DNA of 64,000 nt from Reichenbachiella ulvae (GCF_025833875.1 NZ_JAOYOD010000001.1:124001-188000); one strand, 5' to 3'. Positions 26,453 to 36,880 are shown, counted from the first letter of the stretch. The notes: a model not told the origin generated them from the sequence alone. Program-made: numbers and translations.

Positions 26453-28830
26453 TGATTATGATATTAAGAAAGACGATTTTAAACCTATTTTTATTGAGTT
26501 TGAGTTTTGGGATATGCCAGGCCCAAATTCAAAACACAGGTATGCTCAACGAGCCAGTGGACATCAGTGGTGGTTTTAGCAGTTTTGAAAACACCTATTA
26601 CCTGGCAGACGAGTTAACTGCCTTTGATCCGAAGACCGGAGAAGGCAAAGTCAAATACCTGCGCCACGGCTACAAGACGAGACAGGCATTTAACAACATG
26701 CTGTCGGTGTTGGCTCCTCAAGAAGCCAATGAGTTTCCGACTACTGAGTATGCGGTTTCTCCTGAGCATCCATTTTCGATCACTTTTGTGTCCCCCAGGA
26801 CCATCAGAATCCAAATGACTTCTGGCCCTCAGTTTACACAAGAGGAGAATAGCATCATGCTGGTCGATGGGAAGGTAGTTGCAGACAACTCATCATGGAT
26901 ATATAGCAGAACAGATATGGGGCATGAATACCAAAGTGAGTTTGGTAAGCTGGTCATCACTGAGAAACCCTGGCATATTTATCTATATGATACGGATGGC
27001 AAGCTACTCACCAGTACCATTCACAAATCTGACGTAACGAATACTTATACTCCCGTCGTTCCTTTTTCTTATGTACGTCGTGCAGAGGATTATTCTCGCA
27101 GTATGGATGCGGTATTTTCATTGTCTCCCGGCGAAAAAATCTATGGTTGTGGTGAGTCATATACCAGTTTTAACAAGCGCGGATCCAAGGTGGTAATAAT
27201 GACCGACGATGGCAATGGTGTGCAGAATGAGACCATGTACAAGCCGATTCCTTTCTATATGAGTAGCAGGGGCTATGGTGTTTTTATGCATCACTCTACA
27301 CCGATCACTTGCGATTTTGGCAAGTATTTCAATGCCGCCAACAGTATGATGATTGGAGATGATGAGTTGGATCTTTTCTTCTTTTTGGGCGAGCCAAAAG
27401 AGATATTAGATGAGTACACAGACCTGACAGGTAAAGCCAGTATGCCACCTCTTTGGTCCTTTGGTTTTTGGATGAGTCGCATCACCTATTTCTCTCAAGA
27501 GGAAGGAATGAAAGTAGCTAAAAAACTCCGTGAGAATGAAATCCCTTCGGATGTCATTCACTTTGATACGGGGTGGTTTGGGGTCGACTGGCGCTGCGAT
27601 TACAAATTTGCCGATCAGCGATTTCCAAAAGCAGAAAAGATGATTCGTGACCTGAAAAGCGATGGGTTTCATATTTCACTCTGGCAATTGCCCTATTTCA
27701 CACCTCAGAACTCCTTGTTTCCTGAGTTGATTGAGAAGGAGCTGGTCGTGAAAGACAGAAAAGGAAATATTCCTTATGAGGATGCCACTTTGGATTTTAC
27801 CAATCCCGAAACGGTAGTATGGTACCAGGAAAAGATCAAATCCCTACTCGATATGGGGGTAGGAGCGATCAAAGTGGATTTTGGAGAAGCAGCACCATTA
27901 ACTGGTATTTACTCTAATGGCAGAACAGGTTTTTATGAGCATAATTTGTATCCCCTCAGATACAACAAGGCAGTTGCTGACGTAACGGAAGAAGTGACAG
28001 GTCATCCCTTTATATGGGCGAGAAGTACCTGGGCCGGTAGCCAACGCTATCCCGTTCACTGGGGTGGTGATCCGGCAACCACCAATACAGCCATGTCTGC
28101 TACATTGCGCGGTGGTTTATCTATTGGATTGTCTGGATTTACCTTCTGGTCTCACGATATAGGAGGCTTTGTGACGGCCACTCCAGAGGATCTATACAGA
28201 CGATGGACACCTTTTGGGATGCTTACCTCTCATGTCAGGAGTCATGGGGAGCCACCTACTGAGCCATGGGAATTTGGAGAAGATTTTATGTCTGCTTTTC
28301 GAAAGGCAGATAATATGCGCTATCAATTGATGCCTTATATCTATGCACAGGCCAAGCATGCAAGTGATAATGGTCTGCCTATGTTGAGGGCTTTGTTCGT
28401 CGAGTTTCCGGAGGACCCGGGCGCCTGGTTAGTGGACGATCAGTACTTGTTTGGGGAGGATATGTTAGTAGCGCCGCTATTCGAAAATGGCCATGAACGT
28501 CAGGTCTATCTGCCAGGTTCGGGAGCATGGGTAGATTATCAGACAGGTATTCGATACAAAGGGGGATGGCATAGCATCGAAGCAGGGGATATCCCGATCG
28601 TCGTACTAGTGCGAGAAGGGGCAGTGATCCCGCACATCGGGCTTGCACAGAGTACACAAGATATGAATTGGGAAGAGATCACGTTGAAATGTTATGGTGA
28701 TCAGGCCAAGGGTAGACTTTTTATTCCGGGAGAAGATAGTTGGAAAACCATCGAAGTAGTGAATGAAAATGGAAACAAAAAACTGGTAGATGATCCTTTC
28801 GAAGGAAAAATAAGTTTTGAATTAAAATAA
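26449..28830 (+). CDS. GH31 alpha-xylosidase
   Basis: This 793-residue secreted enzyme has a signal peptide ending near CQAQ and is probably periplasmic. The nucleophile is Asp477 in IKVDFGEAAP, a motif close to that of YicI-type alpha-xylosidases. The acid/base is Asp541 in HWGGDPATT. The start overlaps the GH2 stop by 4 nt (ATGA), so the two are translationally coupled. It should remove alpha-1,6-xylose from the xyloglucan oligosaccharide non-reducing end. A second GH31 gene follows with a different architecture. Confidence 0.9.
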   Translation: MMIMILRKTILNLFLLSLSFGICQAQIQNTGMLNEPVDISGGFSSFENTYYLADELTAFDPKTGEGKVKYLRHGYKTRQAFNNMLSVLAPQEANEFPTTEYAVSPEHPFSITFVSPRTIRIQMTSGPQFTQEENSIMLVDGKVVADNSSWIYSRTDMGHEYQSEFGKLVITEKPWHIYLYDTDGKLLTSTIHKSDVTNTYTPVVPFSYVRRAEDYSRSMDAVFSLSPGEKIYGCGESYTSFNKRGSKVVIMTDDGNGVQNETMYKPIPFYMSSRGYGVFMHHSTPITCDFGKYFNAANSMMIGDDELDLFFFLGEPKEILDEYTDLTGKASMPPLWSFGFWMSRITYFSQEEGMKVAKKLRENEIPSDVIHFDTGWFGVDWRCDYKFADQRFPKAEKMIRDLKSDGFHISLWQLPYFTPQNSLFPELIEKELVVKDRKGNIPYEDATLDFTNPETVVWYQEKIKSLLDMGVGAIKVDFGEAAPLTGIYSNGRTGFYEHNLYPLRYNKAVADVTEEVTGHPFIWARSTWAGSQRYPVHWGGDPATTNTAMSATLRGGLSIGLSGFTFWSHDIGGFVTATPEDLYRRWTPFGMLTSHVRSHGEPPTEPWEFGEDFMSAFRKADNMRYQLMPYIYAQAKHASDNGLPMLRALFVEFPEDPGAWLVDDQYLFGEDMLVAPLFENGHERQVYLPGSGAWVDYQTGIRYKGGWHSIEAGDIPIVVLVREGAVIPHIGLAQSTQDMNWEEITLKCYGDQAKGRLFIPGEDSWKTIEVVNENGNKKLVDDPFEGKISFELK

Positions 28831-28860
28831 TTCCAATAGGTTAAATTTAAGACTCAAACA

Positions 28861-31704
28861 ATGAGCAACACAATGAAGACAATCAAACAATTGGTGTTGG
28901 GGCTAATGGCAGTAGCGGTTTTCGCATGTCAGCAAGGGGGAGCCTCAAAATATCAAAAAACAGAAGATGGAGTAGTGGTTTCACCGACTGATGGAACTGC
29001 TAAAAGTGTAAGAGTAAGTTTTGTCACACCTGACATAGTCAAAGTGGAGGCATCTGCTGATGGGCAGTGGGATTCTACACCGAGTCTGATTGCAGTGCCA
29101 GTAGAAGATCAGGTTTCATTCGAGGTAAAAGAGGAAAATGGCCATTTGGTATTGAGTTCAGCTGAATTGTCCGTTACCATCGATCAGGCAACAGGCCATG
29201 TGGCCTATGCTGATGCAGCAGGCAATGCCATCATGGCGGAGGACAGCCGCAGCTTCGAGGCGATCACCGTAGAAGGTGAAACGGGCTATACCATGAGCCA
29301 GCGTTTCGATTCTCCAGAAGACGAGGGACTTTATGGTCTAGGTCAGCATCAGGCCGATGAAATGAACTACAAAGGAAAGAATGAGGAGCTTTTCCAATAC
29401 AACACCAAAGTGTCTATTCCTTTCATCATGTCGACAGAGAACTATGGTATACTTTGGGACAACTATTCTCTGACACGCTTTGGGGACGAGAGACCTTACA
29501 GCAACATCGATCAATTCAAGCTTTATGGAGCAGATGGGAAAGAAGGCGGCTTGACGGCTACCTACTATGATGATAAAAATTCTGATCATGTATTTGTTCA
29601 GCAGCAGGAAAGCCAAATCGACTATGAGAACCTCGAAACGGTTGAGAAGTTTCCAAAAGATTTTCCTTTCTCTAATGCCAAAATCACCTGGGAAGGACAG
29701 ATCGAAGCAGACGAAAGTGGCGTGTTCAGATTCCTGTGCTACTACGCGGGATACACCAAACTATGGGTGAATGGTGAGCTGCAATTCTACAAGTGGAGAA
29801 CCGCATGGAACCCGTCTGTAGCTAAGTTCAACGTGGACATGAAAGCGGGTGAGAAATACGATATCAAATTAGAGTGGATTCCTGATGGCGGTGTGTCTTA
29901 CATTGGACTGAAGGCTTTGTCACCAGTAGCTCCAGAGGAGCAAAAGCAAATCGCTTTCAACTCTGAAATGGGACAGAACATTCGCTACTACTTCATGGCG
30001 GGTGACGACATGGATGATGTGATCAGCAAGTATAGAACTGTAACAGGTAAGGCGCAAGTGATGCCTAAGTGGTCGATGGGATTCTGGCAGAGCCGCGAGC
30101 GTTACAAAACGCAGGACGAATTGCTAGGAGCATTGAAAGAATTCAGAGAGAGACATATCCCAATCGATAACATCGTATTGGATTGGTCTTATTGGCCAAA
30201 GACGAAATGGGGTAGCCACGATTTCGATCTAGAGAGATTCCCAGATGCTGCGGGTATGATAGATCAGGTACACGAGATGAATGCCAAGATCATGGTATCT
30301 GTTTGGCCTAAGTTTTACAAGGATACTGAGCATTTTAAGGAGTTTCAGGAAAATGGCTGGATGTATATGAGAGCCGTTGAAGACAGCGTGAAGGATTGGA
30401 TTTATCCTGGTTATATAGGTTCTTTCTATGATGCGTACGATCAGGGAGCCAGAGAATTATTCTGGAAGCAGATCCATGATAAACTATATACCAAAGGTTT
30501 TGATGCCTGGTGGATGGATGCTTCTGAGCCAGATATCCTATCCAATGCAAGTATAGATTACAGAAAAGCACTGATGACTCCTACCGCATTAGGACCATCT
30601 ACGGAATATTTCAATGCTTATGCTTTGGCCAATGCCAAAGGAATCTATGAAGGTCAGCGTTCTGTTGATAACGATACGAGAGTGTTCATTTTGACTCGAT
30701 CAGGATTTGCAGGGATCCAGAGATTTGGAGCTGTGACCTGGAGTGGAGACATCGGTACGAGATGGGAAGATATGAAATCTCAGATCTCTGCTGGTATCAA
30801 CTTTGCCATGTCTGGTTTGCCTTACTGGACGCAGGATATCGGAGGTTTCTGTGTAGAGAAAAGATATGAAAATGCGACTGAAGGAAGTGAAGACCTGAAG
30901 GAGTGGAGAGAATTGAATACACGTTGGTACCAGTTCGGCGCTTTTGTTCCGCTATTCAGAGTGCATGGACAGTTCCCATTCCGCGAGGTATATAATATCG
31001 CGCCAGAAGGACACCCGGCATATGAGTCTATGCTCTACTACAACAAGCTGAGATATAAGCTGATGCCATACATCTACTCGCTGACAGGTTGGACTTACAC
31101 CAAAGACTACACCATGATGCGTGGATTAGCGATGGATTTTACCTCTGATAAGAATGTATATGACATAGGTGATCAGTACATGTTTGGTCCATCTCTGATG
31201 GTGGCACCTGTGTACGAGTATCAGGCCAGAGAAAGAGAAGTTTATCTGCCACAGTCTGCGGGTTGGTATGATGTCTATACGGGCAAATTCTTTGATGGAG
31301 GTCAGAAAATAGTAGCTGAAGCAGACTATGAGAGAATGCCAATGTTCGCAAAGGCCGGTTCAATCTTGACTTTTGGTCCTGAGATTGAGTACACAACAGA
31401 AAAGCCAGCTGATCCGATCACGGTAGTGGTATACGCAGGTGAAGATGTGACATTCGATCTCTATGAAGATGAGGGAACCAACTACAACTATGAAAAAGGT
31501 CAGTACACCAACATCAATCTGAGCTGGTCTGAAGCGGATCAAACGCTGACGATTGGAGACCGTGAGGGTAGTTTTAGCGGTATGCTGGAGCAAAGAACTT
31601 TTAGAGTAATTGTAGTTTCCAAAGATCAACCAGGCTCTATTGATGACCTGAGTGATTATAAAGAAGTGAAATACGACGGATCTTCAACTGAGGTGAAGTT
31701 TTAA
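28861..31704 (+). CDS. GH31 alpha-xylosidase with inserted PA14 domain
   Basis: This 947-residue lipoprotein has lipobox Cys23 (VFAC). A PA14 domain is inserted at about residues 230-353. The nucleophile is Asp553 (WWMDASEPD) and the acid/base Asp630 (WSGDIG). The PA14 insertion and motif set are those of xyloglucan-specific alpha-xylosidases such as CjXyl31A and BoGH31A. The insert is thought to help grip longer oligosaccharides. Having a soluble and a lipid-anchored GH31 side by side suggests action on different chain lengths or sites. Confidence 0.92.
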   Translation: MSNTMKTIKQLVLGLMAVAVFACQQGGASKYQKTEDGVVVSPTDGTAKSVRVSFVTPDIVKVEASADGQWDSTPSLIAVPVEDQVSFEVKEENGHLVLSSAELSVTIDQATGHVAYADAAGNAIMAEDSRSFEAITVEGETGYTMSQRFDSPEDEGLYGLGQHQADEMNYKGKNEELFQYNTKVSIPFIMSTENYGILWDNYSLTRFGDERPYSNIDQFKLYGADGKEGGLTATYYDDKNSDHVFVQQQESQIDYENLETVEKFPKDFPFSNAKITWEGQIEADESGVFRFLCYYAGYTKLWVNGELQFYKWRTAWNPSVAKFNVDMKAGEKYDIKLEWIPDGGVSYIGLKALSPVAPEEQKQIAFNSEMGQNIRYYFMAGDDMDDVISKYRTVTGKAQVMPKWSMGFWQSRERYKTQDELLGALKEFRERHIPIDNIVLDWSYWPKTKWGSHDFDLERFPDAAGMIDQVHEMNAKIMVSVWPKFYKDTEHFKEFQENGWMYMRAVEDSVKDWIYPGYIGSFYDAYDQGARELFWKQIHDKLYTKGFDAWWMDASEPDILSNASIDYRKALMTPTALGPSTEYFNAYALANAKGIYEGQRSVDNDTRVFILTRSGFAGIQRFGAVTWSGDIGTRWEDMKSQISAGINFAMSGLPYWTQDIGGFCVEKRYENATEGSEDLKEWRELNTRWYQFGAFVPLFRVHGQFPFREVYNIAPEGHPAYESMLYYNKLRYKLMPYIYSLTGWTYTKDYTMMRGLAMDFTSDKNVYDIGDQYMFGPSLMVAPVYEYQAREREVYLPQSAGWYDVYTGKFFDGGQKIVAEADYERMPMFAKAGSILTFGPEIEYTTEKPADPITVVVYAGEDVTFDLYEDEGTNYNYEKGQYTNINLSWSEADQTLTIGDREGSFSGMLEQRTFRVIVVSKDQPGSIDDLSDYKEVKYDGSSTEVKF

Positions 31705-31710
31705 TCATGC

Positions 31711-31870
31711 ATCGTCACTTCGACGGAGTAGCTAGGGACGGTAGTTCTTAGCTACGACGAGAAGTCTGGTGTTCTGATGGCAGAGAGCAAGATAGCCTCA
31801 GCATTTTTCGAACCAGATTCTTGCCTGTTGGTAGACAGGTCTTGTCGTTTTGCTCTGTCGAAATGACGAT
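31711..31870. repeat. 160-nt MITE-like palindromic element inside the PUL operon
   Basis: The outer ends are inverted copies: ATCGTCACTTCGACGGAG at the left and, reversed, ATCGTCATTTCGACAGAG at the right. The interior carries further inverted segments (GACGAGAAGTCT; AGATTCTTG). Related 'gtcatttcgacagagc' elements are common between genes in Bacteroidota. It encodes nothing and lies in the gap between GH31 and GH3. Confidence 0.75.
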
Positions 31871-31948
31871 GATAACTATTAGCTCCAATCCTTTAAGGAA
31901 ATTGGGGAAGGCTAAACAACAAGCACCCAACCACATAATTCAAATACA

Positions 31949-34129
31949 ATGAAGAAATACTTTTTGTCTTTATTTATAATCGTTGGCTCTTTCTCAGCTG
32001 CCTTGCCACAAAGTGCAGTTGAGGTAAGAGAAGCGAAAATCGACAGCATTCTCAGCCTGATGACGCTGGAAGAAAAAGTGGCCATGTGCCATGCACAATC
32101 GAAGTTCTCTTCCGCGGGCGTGCCACGTTTGGGGATACCAGAAGTCTGGATGTCCGATGGACCACATGGCGTCAGAGCTGAGATCAACTGGGACAACTGG
32201 GGCTATGCCGGCTGGACCAACGATTCTATCACTGCTTTTCCTGCCTTGACTGCCCTGGCTGCTTCTTTCAATCCTGAATTGTCTGCAGACTATGGCATGG
32301 CGATAGGAGAGGAGGCACGCTACCGCGAAAAGGATATTTTGTTAGGACCAGGAGTCAATATTTATCGTACGCCACTCAATGGTCGAAACTTTGAGTACAT
32401 GGGCGAAGACCCATTTTTGGCTTCCAAAATGGTGGTGCCCTATATCCAAAATGTACAGAAGAATGGTGTAGCTGCATGTGTGAAACACTATGCGCTGAAC
32501 AACCAGGAGAAATGGCGTGGACACATCGATGTACAGGTCAGCGACCGTGCACTATACGAAATCTACTTGCCTGCTTTCAAAGCGGCGATAATAGAGGGAG
32601 AAGCCTGGTCGATCATGGGAGCCTACAACCAGTTTCGTGGACAGCACTGCTGCCACAACGAGATACTGCTCAATGATATCCTCAAGAAAGATTGGGGCTT
32701 TGATGGAGTGGTGGTCACCGATTGGGGTGGAGCACACGATACCGATGAAGCAGCCAAGTATGGCCTGGATATAGAGATGGGTACCTGGACCAATGGCTTG
32801 ACTTCTTCTACAGCCTTTGCTTACAGCAATTATTACCTGGCTGACCCTTTTGAGAAAAAACTAAAGGATGGGGAGTTGGCTGAAGAATTGGTGGATGATA
32901 AAGTGAGAAGAATCCTGCGTTTGATCTACCGTACGAGTTTGGATAGTGATCGTCCGCTCGGTAGAGTCAATAACAAGGAGCATCATGAAGTAGCGCGAAA
33001 AGTGGCCACTGAAGGCATCGTTTTGTTGAAGAATGAGGATGATTTCTTCCCTATCGATCCTGAAAAGAAAATGAAAATAGCAGTGATCGGAGAGAATGCT
33101 ACTCGCATGATGACCAAGGGTGGTGGATCTTCTGAATTGAAGGCACAGTTTGAAATTTCTCCCTTGCAGGGGATTCAAGAAAGATATAAAAACGCGGAGA
33201 TCCTATACAGCATGGGTTATGCCTCTGGTGCACCTGTTTATGGACGAGAACTTCCATCTCCATACGATGCTGATTCTCTGAGGGCTGCAGCACTTGAAAC
33301 CGTGAAGGGCGCGGATGTGGTGCTGTTCTTCGGAGGGTTGAACAAAAACCACTACCAGGACTGTGAAGGAGGTGATCGATTGGAATATGGTTTGCCATTC
33401 GGTCAGGACGAATTGTTGAAGCAGATCGCAGAGGTAAATCCTAATCTAGGGCTCGTGCTCATCAGCGGTAATGCGGTCGAAATGCCGTGGCTATCAGAAG
33501 TAAAAGGCCTGATGCAAGGCTGGTACCTGGGTAGCATGGCCGGACATGCATTGGCAGATGTGATCAGTGGCGATGTGAATCCATCTGGTAAGATGCCTTT
33601 TTCCATCCCTAAAAAGCTGAACGACAATGCGGCTCATTCATATGGTGAGATTTCTTACCCAGGAGATAGTATCAAGCAGGTGTATAAGGAGGATATATTG
33701 GTAGGCTATCGTTGGCACGATACGAAGAAAATAACCCCTCAATATGCATTTGGTTATGGCTTGACATATTCTGATTTCGAAATCTCTGACGTGAAAACTG
33801 AGGCCAGTACATATGGTCTAGACGAAACCATCAAGGTAACACTGACGCTAAAGAACACGGGAGATAGAGCAGGAAAGGAAGTGGTGCAGCTCTACGTGGG
33901 TAAGAAGAAATCAAAGGTGAAGCGCGCAACCAAGGAATTAAAGAGTTTTGCAAAGGTGATCGTAGAAGCCGGGATGAGTCAGGAAATAGAAATGGAAGTT
34001 GCTGTGCGGGATTTGGCCTACTACAACGAATCTATTAGTGACTGGCAGATTGAGAAAGGAAGCTATCAAATCTACGTGGGACAGGCTTCAGATGATATTT
34101 CTGAGGTTTTGACCGTGAAGGTGAACTGA
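31949..34129 (+). CDS. GH3 beta-glucosidase
   Basis: This 726-residue secreted enzyme (signal peptide ending near ALPQS) trims beta-linked glucose from the non-reducing end. The nucleophile is Asp258 (VVTDWGG). The second alpha/beta domain and a C-terminal fibronectin-III-like domain (about 625-726; GKEVVQLYV) are present. It completes the xyloglucan breakdown set and is the last gene before a strong terminator. The 244-nt gap before it contains the MITE-like element. Confidence 0.92.
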   Translation: MKKYFLSLFIIVGSFSAALPQSAVEVREAKIDSILSLMTLEEKVAMCHAQSKFSSAGVPRLGIPEVWMSDGPHGVRAEINWDNWGYAGWTNDSITAFPALTALAASFNPELSADYGMAIGEEARYREKDILLGPGVNIYRTPLNGRNFEYMGEDPFLASKMVVPYIQNVQKNGVAACVKHYALNNQEKWRGHIDVQVSDRALYEIYLPAFKAAIIEGEAWSIMGAYNQFRGQHCCHNEILLNDILKKDWGFDGVVVTDWGGAHDTDEAAKYGLDIEMGTWTNGLTSSTAFAYSNYYLADPFEKKLKDGELAEELVDDKVRRILRLIYRTSLDSDRPLGRVNNKEHHEVARKVATEGIVLLKNEDDFFPIDPEKKMKIAVIGENATRMMTKGGGSSELKAQFEISPLQGIQERYKNAEILYSMGYASGAPVYGRELPSPYDADSLRAAALETVKGADVVLFFGGLNKNHYQDCEGGDRLEYGLPFGQDELLKQIAEVNPNLGLVLISGNAVEMPWLSEVKGLMQGWYLGSMAGHALADVISGDVNPSGKMPFSIPKKLNDNAAHSYGEISYPGDSIKQVYKEDILVGYRWHDTKKITPQYAFGYGLTYSDFEISDVKTEASTYGLDETIKVTLTLKNTGDRAGKEVVQLYVGKKKSKVKRATKELKSFAKVIVEAGMSQEIEMEVAVRDLAYYNESISDWQIEKGSYQIYVGQASDDISEVLTVKVN

Positions 34130-34196
34130 TTGAAGTTGATCATACCTCACGTTCAATAGGGCTAAAACCCTTATCAAAAAGAGTAATAAAAAATTG

Positions 34197-34230
34197 AAAG
34201 GGCGTCCAGAATTGGGTGCCCTTTTTGTTT
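34197..34230 (+). terminator. terminator of the SusC-GH3 operon
   Basis: AAAGGGC / GCCCTTT form a 7-bp stem followed by TTTTTGTTTT. It is 67 nt after the GH3 stop. Confidence 0.8.
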
Positions 34231-34272
34231 TAAAGTGTGTATGCTACACTTTATAAAATCTGAGTAACTTTA
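34231..34272 (+). promoter_or_regulatory. candidate promoter region of GH97
   Basis: TAAAGTGT-gtatgct-ACACTTTA (34231-34253) is an 8-bp inverted repeat. Downstream, TAACTTTA (34265-34272) matches TAnnTTTG at 7 of 8 bases and lies 32 nt before the ATG. The -33 element is unclear. Confidence 0.35.
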
Positions 34273-34304
34273 TGTCGAAACTATGAAAAACTAAAAACAC
34301 AAGC

Positions 34305-36248
34305 ATGTTAAGAAATTCTATTTTTTTGGCGCTCATCGGATTGATGATGGGTGTGGCCTGCTCTCCGACAGAAAAAGAGCAGGATCTGAGTGTGTCTAGC
34401 CCTGACGCTTCGCTGACCGTAGAGGTGGCTATCGACGAGGCGGGTCAAGCCAGCTATAGTGTAAAGAAGAACGACCAAATCGTACTGGAGCCCTCTCAAC
34501 TAGGAGTGAAACGCGAAGATGTAGATCTTTCCACTGCTCTTCAGCTTACCGGTGTTTCGGAGGTAGAGATGGTACATGACAACTATGAGCTGAAGCATGG
34601 AAAACAACGTAAGATTCACTACATGGCCAACAAAAAGGTCTACTCATTTGAGAATGCATCTGGAGACAAGATGGAGGTAATATTCCAGTTGTCTGACGAT
34701 GGGGTGGCTTTTCGTTATTACTTCCCAGGGGAAAGCGAGGATGTGAAATTTATCAATGAAGAGCGCACTACCTTCAATCTACCTGATGATGCCAAAGCCT
34801 GGTTACAGCCATGTGCTGAAGCCAAGTCAGGTTGGAGTCAGACCAATCCATCCTATGAGGAAAACTATCTAATGGACATCTCCGTGAGTCAGTCTAGCCC
34901 GACTGCTGCTGGGTGGGTTTATCCAGCCTTATTCAATGTGGGAGACAACTGGGTATTGGTATCTGAGTCTGGCTTAGAAGCCAATTACTGTGCGACTCGT
35001 TTGGAGCAAAACTCTCCTAATGGTGAGTACAAGGTTGGTTTTCCTCAGGAAAAGGAAGTGATTTTTGACGGAGAGTTGAATCCACAGTCTCAATTGCCAT
35101 GGTATAGTCCATGGAGAGTATTGGCTATAGGCTCTTTGAAAACCATAACGGAATCGACTCTGGGTACAGATTTGGCTGCACCAGCCATCGAAGGAGATTT
35201 TTCATGGGTAGAGCCTGGACGCGCTGCCTGGAGCTGGGTGATATTGAAAGATGATAGCACGATAGTGCCGGTTCAAAAACGATTCATCAACTATGCTTCG
35301 GATATGGGATGGGAATACTGTCTCATTGATGCACTGTGGGAAAAGCAAATAGGATATGATAGCATAAAAATGCTAGCAGATTATGCTTCGGAGCGCAACG
35401 TCCGATTGCTTCTTTGGTACAATTCGGCAGGTGATTGGAACTCCACACCACTGACTCCAAAGGATATGATGTTGACAAGTGATGCTCGTTTAAAAGAATT
35501 TAAAAGAATTAGCGAAATGGGTATTGCTGGAGTAAAGATAGACTTCTTTGGAGGCGATGGTCAGTCAGTGATCGAGTACTATCACGATATATTAAAAGAT
35601 GCCGCTGAAGCTGGTATTGCCGTCAATTTTCATGGTTGTACCTTACCAAGAGGATGGCAGAGAACCTATCCCAACCTGATGTCTATGGAGTCGATTAAAG
35701 GCATGGAGTTTATCACCTTTGATCAGCGAAATGCGGATGTTGCTGTTTCTCACTGTGCGATGCTACCATTCACTAGAAACGTATTCGATCCGATGGATTT
35801 TACTCCGGTATCCTTGTCTGAGATTCCTAACATAGAGCGACGTTCAACTAACGCATTCGAGTTGGCCACTTCGGTGCTTTTTGTTTCAGGGATTCAGCAC
35901 TATGCAGAGACAGCCAATGGGATGAAGAATCATCCAGGGTATGTACGGGAGGTCATGAGAGCCGTGCCTGTCAAATGGGATGAATCGGTTTTTGTCGATG
36001 GCTATCCGGGCAAGTTGGCTGTAATGGCACGTAGAAGCGGTGATAAGTGGTTCGTTAGCGGAATCAATGGAGAAGATAAGGCGAAGGACCTGATTCTCGA
36101 TTTGTCATTCCTCAAGGGGTTGAGCGGTACTGTAATTACTGATGGAGAAGAAAAAAGATCCTGGAAGCAGGAGGAGGTGTCTATTCCGGAAACTGGTGAA
36201 TACCCCATCAGCCTAAAGCCTAATGGTGGATTTTTAATTCAGTTGTAG
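34305..36248 (+). CDS. GH97 alpha-glycosidase, retaining (alpha-galactosidase-like)
   Basis: This 647-residue lipoprotein (lipobox Cys19) has an N-terminal beta-sandwich, a barrel and a C-terminal all-beta domain. GH97 contains inverting alpha-glucosidases (SusB) and retaining alpha-galactosidases. Here Asp413 in GVKIDFFGG is at the place of the nucleophile of the retaining branch, and Glu462 (SMESIKG) is the probable acid/base. This favours retaining alpha-galactosidase activity. Alpha-galactose is not a standard xyloglucan side group, so its role in the locus is open. It has its own promoter region. Confidence 0.85.
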   Translation: MLRNSIFLALIGLMMGVACSPTEKEQDLSVSSPDASLTVEVAIDEAGQASYSVKKNDQIVLEPSQLGVKREDVDLSTALQLTGVSEVEMVHDNYELKHGKQRKIHYMANKKVYSFENASGDKMEVIFQLSDDGVAFRYYFPGESEDVKFINEERTTFNLPDDAKAWLQPCAEAKSGWSQTNPSYEENYLMDISVSQSSPTAAGWVYPALFNVGDNWVLVSESGLEANYCATRLEQNSPNGEYKVGFPQEKEVIFDGELNPQSQLPWYSPWRVLAIGSLKTITESTLGTDLAAPAIEGDFSWVEPGRAAWSWVILKDDSTIVPVQKRFINYASDMGWEYCLIDALWEKQIGYDSIKMLADYASERNVRLLLWYNSAGDWNSTPLTPKDMMLTSDARLKEFKRISEMGIAGVKIDFFGGDGQSVIEYYHDILKDAAEAGIAVNFHGCTLPRGWQRTYPNLMSMESIKGMEFITFDQRNADVAVSHCAMLPFTRNVFDPMDFTPVSLSEIPNIERRSTNAFELATSVLFVSGIQHYAETANGMKNHPGYVREVMRAVPVKWDESVFVDGYPGKLAVMARRSGDKWFVSGINGEDKAKDLILDLSFLKGLSGTVITDGEEKRSWKQEEVSIPETGEYPISLKPNGGFLIQL

Positions 36249-36275
36249 TCGAAACCTTAAGATAAGTGTGTTGCT

Positions 36276-36327
36276 GACCTGGGCCGTTTATTGCTTTGCA
36301 ATGATTCGGTTCGGGTCACTTTTTTTT
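36276..36327 (+). terminator. probable terminator after GH97
   Basis: GACC (36276) can pair with GGTC (36314) through an imperfect stem, and an 8-nt T-run follows. The sequence GGGTCACTT at 36313-36321 also repeats the arm found in the SusC leader. Confidence 0.4.
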
Positions 36328-36394
36328 CAGGGCAGAGTGAAAATAATTAGGAAGTGAATAGATTTATACATCCTGAAAAGTAGAATTTCTTATA

Positions 36395-36874
36395 ATGGCA
36401 GATCCACAAGAAACCTTAGATATTGAAACTGAAAAGTTGTTTCCATCGCACTTCCGCGTAGTAGGATGGATACTGATGTTCATGAGTTTAGTCATTTTGC
36501 TATATGCACCGGTCGCTTTTCCGATAGCCTTGATTATTGGCTTGGTTTTGTTGACTGGCTATACCGGAGTAGTATTTGATAAAAGGAAGAAGCGGTATCG
36601 AATCTATAATTCCATTTTGTGGATTAAAATGGGCACCTGGTATTCCTACAATGAGGCGGTCAAATTATATATCAATGCCAGAAAAACTTCACAGTATATG
36701 TATACTCAGGTCACGACGGGTTCTACAATACGTTCCAGAGAATTCATTGCTTTTGTGAAACTTGAAAATGAAGAAAAAGTGTTTTTAGCAGGGAACACCA
36801 ATAAGGATAAACTCCTGAAAGCCCTAGAACCAGCTGTAGCCTTCTTCCAGCTGGAGGTTGAGGATTATAGTTGA
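36395..36874 (+). CDS. two-TM membrane protein, unknown function
   Basis: This 159-residue protein has no signal peptide and two adjacent membrane segments (about 22-42 and 44-64). A soluble beta-rich domain with many Lys and Tyr residues follows. No family is recognised. It ends 6 nt before the stop of the convergent NUDIX regulator gene. Nothing links it directly to glycan use apart from position. Confidence 0.6.
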   Translation: MADPQETLDIETEKLFPSHFRVVGWILMFMSLVILLYAPVAFPIALIIGLVLLTGYTGVVFDKRKKRYRIYNSILWIKMGTWYSYNEAVKLYINARKTSQYMYTQVTTGSTIRSREFIAFVKLENEEKVFLAGNTNKDKLLKALEPAVAFFQLEVEDYS

Positions 36875-36880
36875 TTTCCT

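Noticed and set aside
15635..36248. Starch (Sus) locus, suggested by SusC/SusD and GH97
   Set aside because: No GH13 is present, and GH5, GH2, GH31 xylosidases and GH95 point to xyloglucan.
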